Assembly (NCBI GenBank): GCA_028673005.1 | Contig: CM054113.1 | Coordinates: 39,870,117-39,934,116 of the forward strand | Origin: Tanypteryx hageni | Lineage: Eukaryota; Arthropoda; Insecta; Odonata; Petaluridae | Reading direction: 5' to 3' | DNA: 64,000 nucleotides | In this document: in pieces, positions 16,954-26,629 of the stretch | Position numbering within the stretch: the stretch's first letter is position 1 | Layout: each line of letters opens with the position of its first letter | The notes under the pieces: model-generated | Seen by the model: the letters and a program-made list of their open reading frames with translations, nothing else | Databases searched by the model: none | What the model was told of the DNA's origin: nothing | Made by a program: the position numbers and the translations under genes

Positions 16954-19042
16954 GCCTTCAACTCAAAATGATATCCCTCTACGGGGAGAACATCCAGAGG
17001 AATTGTAGGAGATTCGAGCGTCTCCACAAACAGAAGTGCAAACGTTTGTCATCACTCGCCTTTTTCAACAAGCCAAGTACTCCTGCGTAAACGCATACGC
17101 TCCACGAGTTACGCGCTTCTTCAATGCGCTCATAATCTCTACCATCACCACCTAGAGCTTGCCTCCGTTATGTCTCACGAAGACTGAGAACAAAGCCACT
17201 ATATCACCACCACCTCAACCAAAACCCAGTGGTCTTTCAAAGATAAGCAGGTTAAGAAATTTTAAAATCTCCATAAGAATCAACATCCAGATCCGACGCC
17301 GAGCCACGACTAGATGATTTACAACCTAACGGACATCAATTTCTCCGATGCAGCAAAATCAGTCTTAGCGAAAGGTCTGAACATCGCTATTGCTCCCAAC
17401 AAAATACCTAATGAAGAAATTGTCTGGGAGTGGAAGCGGCCATCCGAAATCTGAATTCTGAATTCTGAATCTGAGGTGGCGCGTATTATTCGTAAAGCAA
17501 GACCACCATCCTCCAACATCTCAACAGCCGAAAGACAGGCCATCAAAGTTTTGAAAAACAACAAAAGCATCTTGATTTTACAGGCAGATAAGCGAAACGC
17601 CACCTTAATCATCTCCTCGGAGGATTACGACGAGAAGATCCGCAATCTGCTGGACGATCCAACTTACTCCACACTCAAAGGCGACCCGACGATGAAAACC
17701 GAAAGGAAAAACATAGAGCTGATTAAGAAACCCTCTATACATATAAAAACCAAAGTAACCTACCGTCGTCATCATCCAGGCCTACACGACTATATGGGTT
17801 ACCAAAAATACACAAGAACGACGTTCCTCTGAGACACATCGTCCGCGCCATCGGCTCCCCAACATATCGGGCTGTCAAAATACTTCGCACGCAGCTTACA
17901 GACGTACATAGGCGGAACGGAATCGCAAGTGAAGAATTCAGCACATTTTATAGAAAGGCAAAACGACATGAAAGTATCGGAGAACGATATTCTAGTAAGC
18001 TTTGACGTGATCTCACTCTTCACTAAGGTTCCCATAAAGGACGCCGAGCCATGAAAAGACGATTTACATCCTAACGGACGTCAATTTCTCCGATGCAGCA
18101 AAATCAGTCTTAGCGAAAGGTCTGAACTTCGCTATCGCTCCCAACAAAATACCTAAGGAAGAAATTGTCGTGGGAGTGGAAGCGGCCATCCGAAATCTGA
18201 AATCGAACCAAGCAGAAGAAATGCGCCAAGAGGTGACGCATATTATTCGTAAAGCAAGACCGCCAACCTCCAACATCTCAACAGCCGAAAGTCAGGCCAT
18301 CACAGATTTGAAAAACAAGAAAAGTATCGTGATTTTATCGTCTGATAAGGTGAACGCCACCGTAATCATCTCCAAGGAGGACTACGACGAGAAGATCCGC
18401 AATCTGCTGAACAACACAACTTACTCCCCTTAAAAGGCGACCCGACGATGAAAACCGAAAGGAAAATCCGAGAGTTGATTTAGAAATCCTCAATACCTAT
18501 TTAAGACCAACGGAATTTACTGCCGTCATCATCCAGGCCTCCACAACTGTTTGGGTTACCAAAAATACACAAGAACGACGTTCCTCTGAGACCCATCGTC
18601 AGCGCCATCGGCTCCCCAACACATCGGCTGTCAAAATACTTCGCACGCAGCTTACAGACGTACGTAGGCGGAACGGAATCGCACGTGAAGAATTCAGCAC
18701 ATTTCATAGAAAGGCTAAACGACATGAAAGTTTCGGAGAACGATATTCTTGTAAGCTTTGACGTGACCTCACTCTTCACTAAGGTTCCTATAAAGGACTC
18801 CATCGAAATCTTGAAGGAGCTTATACATCATGGACTGCCGGCAGACTATCCGTAGTTAACAGAATTCTGCCTCACCAACAACTACTTCCTGTGGAACGGA
18901 CAGTTTTACGACCAGAAGGAGGGAGCAGATATGGGCTGTCCTCTCTCCCCCGTCATAGCCAATCTATATATAGAGCATTTCGAGTCTAAGGCGCTAGTAT
19001 CATGTGGTCCTCAACCTTCATGCTGGCTGCGTTACGTGGATG
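16954..19042 (+). pseudogene. Penelope-like copy 2: N-terminus and RT up to the YVDD motif (unit 1)
   Basis: The start reads LQLKMISLYGENIQRNCRRF, a typical Penelope N-terminal stretch, then decays. An RT-proximal segment is present twice in tandem (17295-18039 and 18040-18795). The second copy continues into KIHKNDVPLRPIVSAIGSPT, SFDVTSLFTKVPI (motif A) and EGADMGCPLSPVIANLYIEH (motif B). It stops inside motif C, LRYVD, where the 1.67-kb insert begins. Several in-frame stops (for example near 18431, 18481 and 18853) make it inactive. The missing motif C half resumes at 20722. Confidence 0.85.
17295..18795 (+). repeat. Tandem duplication (~745 bp) inside the Penelope RT (unit 1)
   Basis: Both segments start gacgccgagcca and contain tttctccgatgcagcaaaat, aaagcaagacc and the KIHK/motif A region. 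They join at cccataaag|gacgccgagcc. The two copies have diverged at many sites, so this is older than the unit duplication. The unit 2 copy is 44921-46422. Confidence 0.85.
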
Positions 19043-19137
19043 CAGGGGTATGAAACTCTTATGGGAGAATAGATTCCCAGCTTTTACACGTAGTACACCA
19101 TGCTAAGGTGTCCGCGAGAGGCGCTGCAGTCGCAGTC

Positions 19138-19140
<3 letters not shown>

Positions 19141-19173
<33 letters not shown>

Positions 19174-19202
19174 CTACCTCTATTTCTCTCTCTCTCTCTC
19201 TA
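19141..19202. repeat. CT microsatellite in the insert (unit 1)
   Basis: Two runs of (CT)n separated by a short spacer. The first run is 8 bases shorter in unit 2 (46768-46821), showing slippage after duplication. Confidence 0.9.
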
Positions 19203-19384
19203 CCGCATCACCACAGCGCCACACGGTCCTTGTGTCTCGTAACGGAACAGCGGCCATTTTTCTTGATAAAAGTTGGCCATTGCTTATTGAGAGGTTGCCA
19301 GTTACTCTGATTTTGTCAAGTAGATATATAGTAGATATGCATTCATCAATGTTTAAGAAAACGTGACGGAATGCTTTTGTTCTG

Positions 19385-20385
19385 ATGTCCAATCAACAGG
19401 TAAATCTTAAAAATATCATATATTTTTGAAAAAAAGATTAACGAACTAGTTCTACGAATAGTTATTTGAATTCGTTTTGTGAGAATGCTTTTATATTTTC
19501 TTAACAGATACCTCCAATGGATATATCTTCTAGGAAGGAAGGAAAGAAATTTCTCTCTTTTGTTGGTGTACGAGAAGCATTTTGAGAGGAAATATTTCTC
19601 ATTTTCAGGTGTTAAGCCTCGCTTACTTCACCTAGCTGTGTCGTCCATTGCCCTGGCCGTGAATATGGTTCGTGTCAGTTCACAAAATAAGCAGAAATTT
19701 TAGATTGAGTAACTGAAATTTCTGTATAAAACTTCTCGCGGTCATCAGTAGATTATAGTGAGTTTTATAAGTTAAACTGCAACAGAGACGCCAGAGGATA
19801 GAATTGTGCTTGTAATAGAATGAAAAAAGTGTACCATAGCGATGTCTCATTGTTTTAATTTGAAATATTTTGAATTTACAGAAATTGTTAACTTGAATAT
19901 TTCTTGTTTCACATTATACATTTGTTTATAATCCTAGACATAATTCTTCTTTGTTTCAAAACATTTAGAAATATGTATATATTTTTCGATCGAGAAATTG
20001 AAATCTCTATATCAAAAGTTTTCCTTATTATATGGTGAATACATATAAATCTTAAATGGTCTAACTGTAACTGCTGTGAACACGTAAACGTCAGCAAATA
20101 CAACTGTGCTTGGAATAAATTATAGATAAAGTGCACATTTTCTAGTGCAATGTGATGTGTTTAATTTTACAAATGGTAATGTGATCATCATAGAAACATT
20201 GTTTATGGGCCGTAAGCGCATTTGCCTTATTTTACATTTGAAGCATGCCCATTGCCTCCTGCATCAATTTCATTAGGTTTAGCATGTTTAATGAGTGGCA
20301 TTCTTAGAAATTCATTTTCGCTCTTTTAACAGGTGCAACAGAAAGAGAATGTGTTCCAGGGCCGAAGAAATCACTTTACAAATAG
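19385..20385 (+). CDS. Candidate four-exon gene for a ~62-residue single-pass membrane protein (unit 1)
   Basis: Proposed exons are 19385-19399 (MSNQQ; donor gtaaat), 19508-19565 (IPPMDISSRKEGKKFLSFV plus one base; donor gtgtac), 19609-19671 (GVKPRLLHLAVSSIALAVN...; donor gtgtca) and 20333-20385 (ATERECVPGPKKSLYK, TAG). The acceptors are ttttcttaacag, ctcattttcag and cgctcttttaacag. The joined frame is open, basic before and after one hydrophobic helix. A 4-base-upstream donor at 19668 gives an alternative C-terminus ending LLDPHIHS with TGA at 20414-20416. Upstream is a CT-rich region, and AT-rich 3'UTR-like sequence follows. No family is recognised; the second donor is weak. The model is inference. 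Confidence 0.35.
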
Positions 20386-20713
20386 ATTTTTGCTTGATCC
20401 ACACATTCATTCATGACGTGAAAGTTTGACGTTTTTCGTCGTCCACGTGAATTTCCTTTAAATACGTTTCATGCATAAAAGGTATTAACGTTATAAAATT
20501 CTGTTACAATAATTCATTTTTATATCTTGATTGTATAATATTTATGTAAAAATACCTCACTGTTATGTAATTTGATAATGACTTTGTACTCTCGTAATGT
20601 GTGATATATGGTAATAAGTTTGATTTCTTATATGCAATTTTTTCATTTAAGTCCATTTAATCTGTTAAATTTCTGTTAAGTTTCCGGTCTTTCCGTAGGG
20701 GTACTAGACTTTG

Positions 20714-21653
20714 CGTGAATGACACATTCGTCATTTGGCCCCATGGGACAAATAAACTTCATGAGTTCCACCGTCAACTCAACCAAGTCCACCCGGCCAT
20801 CCAGTTCACCATGGAAGTCGAAGAGAACGGCACCCTACCATTTCTCGACGTCATGGTGAAGAAGAGACCTGACGGAAGCCTTGGACACAGCGTATTTCGG
20901 AAAAAACGCATACTGACCGTTACCTGCATGCTGCCTCTCATCACCATCCTCAGCAGAAGGCATCAAAAATCAAGACCCTGATGCACCGAAAAAAGACGGT
21001 CTCCGATCCCGAGTCGCTAAAAGACGAAGAAGAGCATATAAGAAGGGCACTTATGAATAATGGCTACAGTCACCCCTTCATCCGGCGGAACATAAAACCG
21101 AAGCAAAAACCTTCGGTGGAACGACCAAAGCCCACAGCCTACGCAAAAATTCCCTTCATCGCCGGGACATCAGAACGCATAGACAGGGTTCTACAAAAAG
21201 AAAATATCGTCGTCCGTTCAAACACGCTAAGAAAAATAAAAGAAGAACTTCCGTCTGCGAAAGATGCACTCGGCCCGCTAACATCTGAAGGAGTCAACAG
21301 GATTCCATGCAGCTGCGGACACGTATATGTAGGACAAACGGGACGATCCATTCGCTGGCGCTTAGGCGAACATAATCGGGCCATGATGAACAAGAATTGG
21401 ACGGAGTCGGCCATAGCGGAGCACTTCACCTGCGGCCCGGTACATAGAAACAGGCTCGGGGAAACGAAATTGCTCGCGAAAGAAGATCGATATTTTCCGA
21501 GGTTAATTCGCGAAGCTATGAAAATCGAAAAACATCCAGTCAATTTCAACCGGGACGACGGTTTGCACATCAGCGCAACATGGAAGCGACTCTTCCAACG
21601 GAAACGTGAAAGGGAAGAAAATACGTTGGAGCAACCACCAAAGAGAAAAGGAT
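20714..21653 (+). pseudogene. Penelope-like copy 2: RT end and GIY-YIG endonuclease (unit 1)
   Basis: Resumes at DTFVIWPHGTNKLHEFHRQL (motif C and thumb), through GTLPFLDVMV. One base is missing in an A run near 20904, shifting the frame; the protein continues in the frame from 20981 (MHRKKTVSDPESL). The endonuclease core reads GVNRIPCSCGHVYVGQTGRS and RWRLGEHNRA, with SAIAEHF, and the end is basic (RKREREENTLEQPPKRKG, TAG). The first Tyr of the usual GVY is Asn here. The frameshift and the insert make it inactive. Confidence 0.85.
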
Positions 21654-21872
21654 AGCAACTCGAATGATCCAATCAGCGATGGACAACGGTTAAACTAGGA
21701 AGGCCGAGTGGATATAAAAGCAGATCCCTACCATCTGATCTCACTTCGTCTCCTCAAGATGCAGACTGCAATGTCTGCGAAACGTCTAGAGCCAGAAATG
21801 CCGCCAACGCAGCGAAACCCGAAAACCTCCACCAGCATTCATAAGTATTCTGTTGGTAAACAGAAAGAAAAT

Positions 21873-21878
21873 AATAAA
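21873..21878 (+). terminator. Candidate carrier poly(A) signal beyond the Penelope nest (unit 1)
   Basis: Canonical aataaa, 22 bases after the right-hand copy of the target duplication, in what was the original 3'UTR before the insertion. The unit 2 copy is 49504-49509. Use is inferred. Confidence 0.35.
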
Positions 21879-23634
21879 TGTATAATTTCTTCATACAAGA
21901 AAAAGGCTTTAGCCTGTTAATTATGACTGAAGCAATTTCGAGTGTTTTAGCAATTTTGGTCATCTTTGCTGACAACATAATTATTTTGTGTGGATGTGAT
22001 TTTGATAGGCTCTTTAGTGAAAAACATCGTCTTTATTTCAAAATCTTCTGTATAATACCTGTCTATTTATTTTTTATATACTATATAGTTTTTTTTGTAT
22101 TATCTAAGAGCTCAGGCTGATTTTTTACAGTTTGAAAGTATTACGCAAATTATCTGATGGCTGAATCTTGAATGTTGTGCCAAGCAATAGTCGACATTGT
22201 TATAACTATCTAATAAAAAACATTCACCTTCTAAATGCATCTACTTATGAGTAGGTTGTGTTGAAAAGATTTCAGCATATTCTGATGCATTAACTAGTGC
22301 ATTTATTTATTTTTATTAAATTAATATCTCCGCATATATAAATTATCCCTTCATGAATAACCAAAAGTGGGTAAATGATACCAGCAAAGTGGTTAATGAA
22401 CTCCCAAAAGCTGTGATGTCAAGCAACAGTTACATTTATTTGAGCCTTCTGGCAGTATAGGATGGTCGAGGGTATTTAATAACACACATAATTTTCATTA
22501 TTGTGAAATTCTAAAAAAAGAACAGATAGAACACTTAGCATTGATTGTTGTGTGTTCCTTGACTAAGTGTAATTTTAGTTAAGAATTATAATGTACTCCA
22601 CTATATTCCATATACTGTCAATGCTTAAGCATCTAAATATCTTTTGTGCATTTCACAAAATTAAATTTTAACCTTAATAAAACAGAAACGTCAACCCGAA
22701 GAAGGATTTTCACATAGATTAAACAAGTTACAAGCTGTTATACACAAAAGATAAAATCTTGTTTAATGGCATGTCTTAATTGTACAATATTATACATCAA
22801 TGCCTTTTAAGGTTGCATTTAAATCTACTTTCAAGTCATTCCAACAAGCTCTTTTACAGTAAGCATTACATTGTTAATTGCCTGCATATAACTGTTGTGA
22901 ATCAATGACCAATGTATCATCAATATTTTTATCTTGTAACTTCTGGCTGAAACTGAGTACCCAATACAGTTTCCAGTGTTTACAATATTACACTAATAAA
23001 TTTGTGTTTTAATTTTGAGACTTTGTATTTGTTCAAATGTGGTGTTAAATTTCCTACTTTGTTATCCTCTCTTTGACAACGACAAAATGTTGCCCCTTGA
23101 AATGCTCAAGCCCTTCTACCACATCAAGGTACAAAGGACAACCAAGTAACATCAGGTGGTGATAATTTTCATGTGTAGAATATGGGTTGTGTAGTATTTG
23201 TTTTAGTATTTGAGAATCGTGAAAAAAAATAATGTCGTGTTGAAGCGGAAATTTTAAAGTTATTTTGAACTTGGTGCACATACCCAAATAAAAATCTCCA
23301 TCAATATGTTGATGCGGCCGTTATAATTATTTAAAATTTAAACAAATAGATAAATATTATTTCACTACTAGATAGGGTACAACTTTAAAATTTGGCAAAA
23401 ATGTGTGGTTTTAGTATCCTACTGTGAAAAAAGTATAATATTCTTGAAATTGCAAAATTTAGGGATTGGTTTACTACATTATAGTTACACAAGGAAAGAA
23501 TGAAAATCGGTTAAGAGGTGAAATCTTTAGAATTAAAAATATATTTCCAATGACGAAATGTGTCTCTAAAAAATGAATGTTTTTTCAAGGTGAGTATGCA
23601 AGCACCTTTTACTATTTTACTCGGGCGACTTTAA

Positions 23635-23696
23635 CATTGGGAGCCAGACACGCTGACCACCCCTCAGCCGAGGACGGCTGAAGTGGGGCCGTTAAG
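23635..23696 (-). repeat. Inverted SINE head fragment (unit 1)
   Basis: The reverse complement contains gaggggtggtcagcgtgtct and ggctcccaatg, matching the SINE head at 7855-7885 apart from a base or two, preceded by ccccacttcagccgtcctc. The B box is missing. Unit 2 copy: 51267-51328. Confidence 0.6.
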
Positions 23697-24299
23697 AATG
23701 ACAAATCAAACAAAAAGACAGATGGGAAAGAGGTATGGTGGAGAGAGGAGGAGGAAAATAGGAAATATCTCGCCATAAAGTCACCAAAAGGAATTCTTTC
23801 AATGGTGTTTTCGGAATGGATTGAAGAATTCTTTTAAATACAAACTCGCTAGTGAGGAAAAAATGAATAAATTTTGATTGTTCCAGAAAAAAATCTATTG
23901 CCTTTGGCATAAAAAGTCGTTAACATATGGTAAAAAGTACTGTTATGAGCGTTTTCCAAGAGATGTTTCGTGAAGTAGCAAATGGGTGACAGAAATTCAA
24001 AATATAATTCGTGTTCACTTATCCTCTTCTCAAAACTTGGTTCTGGTACTTTCCAATACTGGACAACTTTTTTAAGTAGTCTTTAGCCTTTAGAAATATC
24101 TTGAAAAGTCAAATTAATGACACCAACTTTTATATGCACTAAAATTAAGCAATAAATATTAAATTAACATGATTGAGTGGTACGGAGTGTAAAAATGGTT
24201 TTGGGTGAATAGAAATTGTTAGACAAAGAAATAAATTTCGCTATAAAATACTTAACCGCACATAATTATTTTCAATATTTAGTACATTTGGTTCTTTTC

Positions 24300-24474
24300 T
24301 GTCTCTATCTCTCTCCCCCTCTACCCCGCTCTCTCCCCTTCTCCCTCTTCCTCTCCCTCCACTCTCCCACCCACTCCCCTCCCTCTCCCCTTAACCCCCC
24401 CTTACAATCCCCCCTTCCCATCCCACTCCCTTTCCAACGCCCTCCCCTCCCCCTCTCACGCTCTCTCTCCTCAA
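24300..24474. repeat. Polypyrimidine (C/T) tract, ~175 bp (unit 1)
   Basis: Nearly pure C and T on the + strand with only scattered A and G (ctctctccccctctacccc... to ctctctctcctc). Low complexity, able in principle to form triplex DNA. Unit 2 (51966-52149) is longer by 9 bases. Confidence 0.9.
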
Positions 24475-25066
24475 GCGGGTGCTGAACATTTCAAATATAT
24501 TGAGCTGCTACAAATAAAACATTGGAAGGCAGTTTTGGTTTTCATTTTTGGACGTGCGACGGTCCAGGACGGTATAACTGCAACATGTCGTAGGAAATTT
24601 CCGAAACCGTGTGAAAGAACTGTCCCGAAAAAAATTACGTGGACACAGGCAAGCGGATTTTCAGACCGGCAACGAAACTAAACCCGCTCTAGTACGCACA
24701 GGTCCAAAGCTAGAAGGCAACTACCGTGAAGTAAACAAAGCCACCTCCAGGATACAAAGCTAAACAAAACCTCAAAGGCCTAAATGATCCATGGACCATA
24801 AAATAGACTATTAATATTTTTCGTGTGGTCTGAGAGACCGATGCCTGTGGTTACGGGTTAACGTGCTTTCATCTTGGGCATTTTTCAAATTTTGTCATAC
24901 AACAACAAACGCCGCCGAACGAGAAAATTGCAATTGCAATTGTATGTCCAGTAGGTATTGTTATTGTTTTTATGCGGTAACTTGATGGTACAGAATTAGG
25001 GGCGAAGATAGTTCTCGTCGTTGAGGGTCCTCGGCTTTGTAATGTTTGAATACAGCTACTTTAACG

Positions 25067-25140
25067 CTGCGGTTCTCCAAGTGTGCTCCGCGGACCACTG
25101 TTGGGCTTCGAGTGTCTTTCAGGTGGTCCGCGGGCTGCCG
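25067..25140. repeat. hAT-like terminal motif remnant (unit 1)
   Basis: gcggttctccaagtgtgctc followed by cgcggaccactg and later aggtggtccgcgggctgccgg resembles the CAGTGGTTCTCAAAGTGTGGTCCGCGGACC ends seen on many animal hAT MITEs. Only one end is recognisable. Unit 2 copy at about 52742-52815. Confidence 0.35.
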
Positions 25141-25421
25141 GAAAATGAAATTTACAAATATCGATCACTAAAGTCGAAGCCATGCGTGAGACCTAACCAG
25201 AAGCTGTATCGCGAGCAACGTCACACTACTGGACCGGCTCACGTAATTAATTATATTAAAACAGTTCCATAATTTACTCCTTTATTCGAAATCGATTCGT
25301 TCGTGTAGCTCAACCAATTTCACCTAAACGTTGAAAAAGTATTTAGGACAGTTATCTGAGAGAAAGGTTTAACTAACACTTGGCACCACATTCGTCCCGA
25401 GTGGCACTGAGGCGCTGAGTC

Positions 25422-26398
25422 TGGGGTTCCACCTCTTCCGGAATTCTGGGAGTCTCCCGGAATTAACCAATCTTAGATACATTTCTCCCGGAATCTGGTA
25501 GAACTTTTCCGGCAGCCCAAAATCTTCGAAATTGAATTTACCTAGTACTAATTTGAGATTTTGATAGAATCCTATCCATTGATGCCATTGAAGTGATAAA
25601 TAATGTACAAATATGCTCTTTATACAGGAGCATGTTGGTTACCACGCTAACGTGCCAATAAAGGTTCGTCTGATTTTTATTTTGATTTAAACCAATTATT
25701 ATACATTCAATATTGTTTTAGATTTCATTTCAAAAGTAAATGGAGATGACGGAGTATTAAATAATAGTGTAACGCTTGTGTTTTAAGCTTCAGTATCCAC
25801 CGCAGCTTGTGACCGTTGTTCAATGCTATTAACGAATCGTGCTGTGAAGTTCGAAGCAAATTAAATGTGGACCATGTCAAGACTGAAATTCACGTATGAA
25901 CCAATTTTAAATACTCTTTTAAAGATATCCATGCCCTTTTACTATCAAAACCAGATCTTTTGGAGACTGCTCGATGTTGTTCGAATAACAAATTAAAATG
26001 AAATATTACTACTGAAGTAATGCTATTTTTAAGATTTATTTATTATATTTCATATAATAAAGCAAAACTGACGTTATATATTAATATATTTTCTAAATAA
26101 AAAATACAATTATTCTATGTTCTCATTAGGTGTTTTTTAACCTACAAACGATATCGCGGTTAACTATTCATATGGATATCGCCCGGAATCAGCCGTTTTC
26201 AACGTGACAACTCTAACTTTAAAAATAAAACGAGATTAAATAATCATTATTGATTTTACTAATAACTAAATAAAATAAGTTTCATTGGTCACTTTAGTTG
26301 TTTTTCGACCTAGAGAAAATACTCCCGGATTCTCCCGGAATTTTCTATCATGAAAAGGAAATCTCCCGGAATCAACTACTCATAAGGTGGCAACCCTG
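25422..26398 (+). mobile_element. hAT-like element A with transposase remnant (unit 1)
   Basis: The right end is the inverted repeat of cagggttgccacctt; the left end tggggttccacct is a decayed version. Flanking 8-bp duplications gctgagtc (25414-25421) and ggtgagtc (26399-26406) differ at one base, fitting a hAT insertion. Inside, at about 25820-26000, one frame reads FNAINESCCEVRSKLNVDHV, then one stop, then SFKDIHALLLSKPDLLETAR, which resembles the C-terminus of ZBED/SCAND3-type hAT transposases. In unit 2 the same stretch is open (53491-53676). Subterminal cccggaatt/ttccgggag motifs recur. Confidence 0.65.
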
Positions 26399-26494
26399 GG
26401 TGAGTCCCTTCCTACTTATTTCCTTTTATATCTCGCATATCATTCTTCCGCTGTTACTAAATTTCATTTTTTGATATTTTCTCAGATGTGCTGA

Positions 26495-26629
26495 TTCAAG
26501 TCGGTTGATGCTCATTTTACTCCTATGGAATTCACGTCCCTGATTTCTGAAATTCTTACAACTACAGATAATATTTTCTCTTCACACAAGAGACGTCTTG
26601 AAAATTTGCTCGTAGAAACAGGAAACTAG
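26495..26629 (+). pseudogene. Short protein-like open stretch between hAT elements A and B (unit 1)
   Basis: The frame reads FKSVDAHFTPMEFTSLISEI, then LTTTDNIFSSHKRRLENLL, ending VETGN with TAG at 26627-26629, exactly where element B begins. An ATG lies at 26525. The composition looks like a real alpha-helical protein, not random AT-rich translation. It is probably an exon or transposon coding fragment cut by element B. No family is recognised. The unit 2 copy (about 54141-54275) is identical. Confidence 0.3.

Larger units (their letters stand above)
19043..20713 (+). mobile_element. 1.67-kb insert splitting the Penelope YVDD codons (unit 1)
   Basis: The RT reads ...LRYVD up to 19042 and resumes DTFVIWPHG after 20721. 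The flanks cgtggatg (19035-19042) and cgtgaatg (20714-20721) form an 8-bp, one-mismatch target duplication. The left end caggggtatgaaactc resembles hAT terminal repeats of the CAGGGGTGTCAAACTC type; the right end (ctagactttg) is a poor match. The content is a CT-rich microsatellite followed by exon-intron-like sequence. An 8-bp duplication fits hAT elements. It may be a hAT-like element that carried a host gene segment. Confidence 0.6.
13715..21837 (+). mobile_element. Composite Penelope-like element nest in the carrier 3'UTR (unit 1)
   Basis: The block is bounded by the 14-bp direct repeat ttcataagtattct at 13701-13714 and 21838-21851, a target-site duplication lying 39 bp after the carrier stop codon. 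The internal order is classical for Penelope: an inverted piece of the element tail (about 13730-13785), a 5'-truncated copy with GIY-YIG endonuclease and tail (about 13786-16953, interrupted by a jockey element), then a longer copy (about 16954-21837) with N-terminus, RT, GIY-YIG and tail, itself carrying a 745-bp tandem duplication and a 1.67-kb insert. All parts are sense to the carrier gene. Several stops and frameshifts show that it is not autonomous now. Confidence 0.85.
21852..25066 (+). other. AT-rich DNA after the nest: probable rest of carrier 3'UTR, then intergenic (unit 1)
   Basis: The sequence resumes right after the Penelope target duplication. A canonical aataaa lies at 21873-21878; none was seen between the carrier stop codon and the nest. 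Beyond this I see only AT-rich sequence, an inverted SINE piece (23635-23696), and the polypyrimidine tract. A 77-codon minus-strand frame (23054-23287) looks protein-like but is shifted by an indel in unit 2. The unit 2 equivalent is 49483-52741. Confidence 0.5.

Noticed and set aside
19100..19366. Ser/Leu-rich open frame over the CT microsatellite
   Set aside because: A low-complexity translation of a CT repeat; the frame changes when the repeat length changes in unit 2.
21756..21790. Second hammerhead in the final Penelope tail
   Set aside because: The core is CTCAAGA instead of CTGANGA and the base after GTC no longer pairs, so it is treated as decayed (same in unit 2).
24216..24485. Pro/Ser/Leu-rich open frame over the polypyrimidine tract
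   Set aside because: It is a translation of simple C/T sequence with no protein character.
25021..25272. 83-codon open frame as a gene
   Set aside because: It overlaps a hAT-like terminal motif and has no recognisable domain. Its preservation in unit 2 is explained by the recent duplication.
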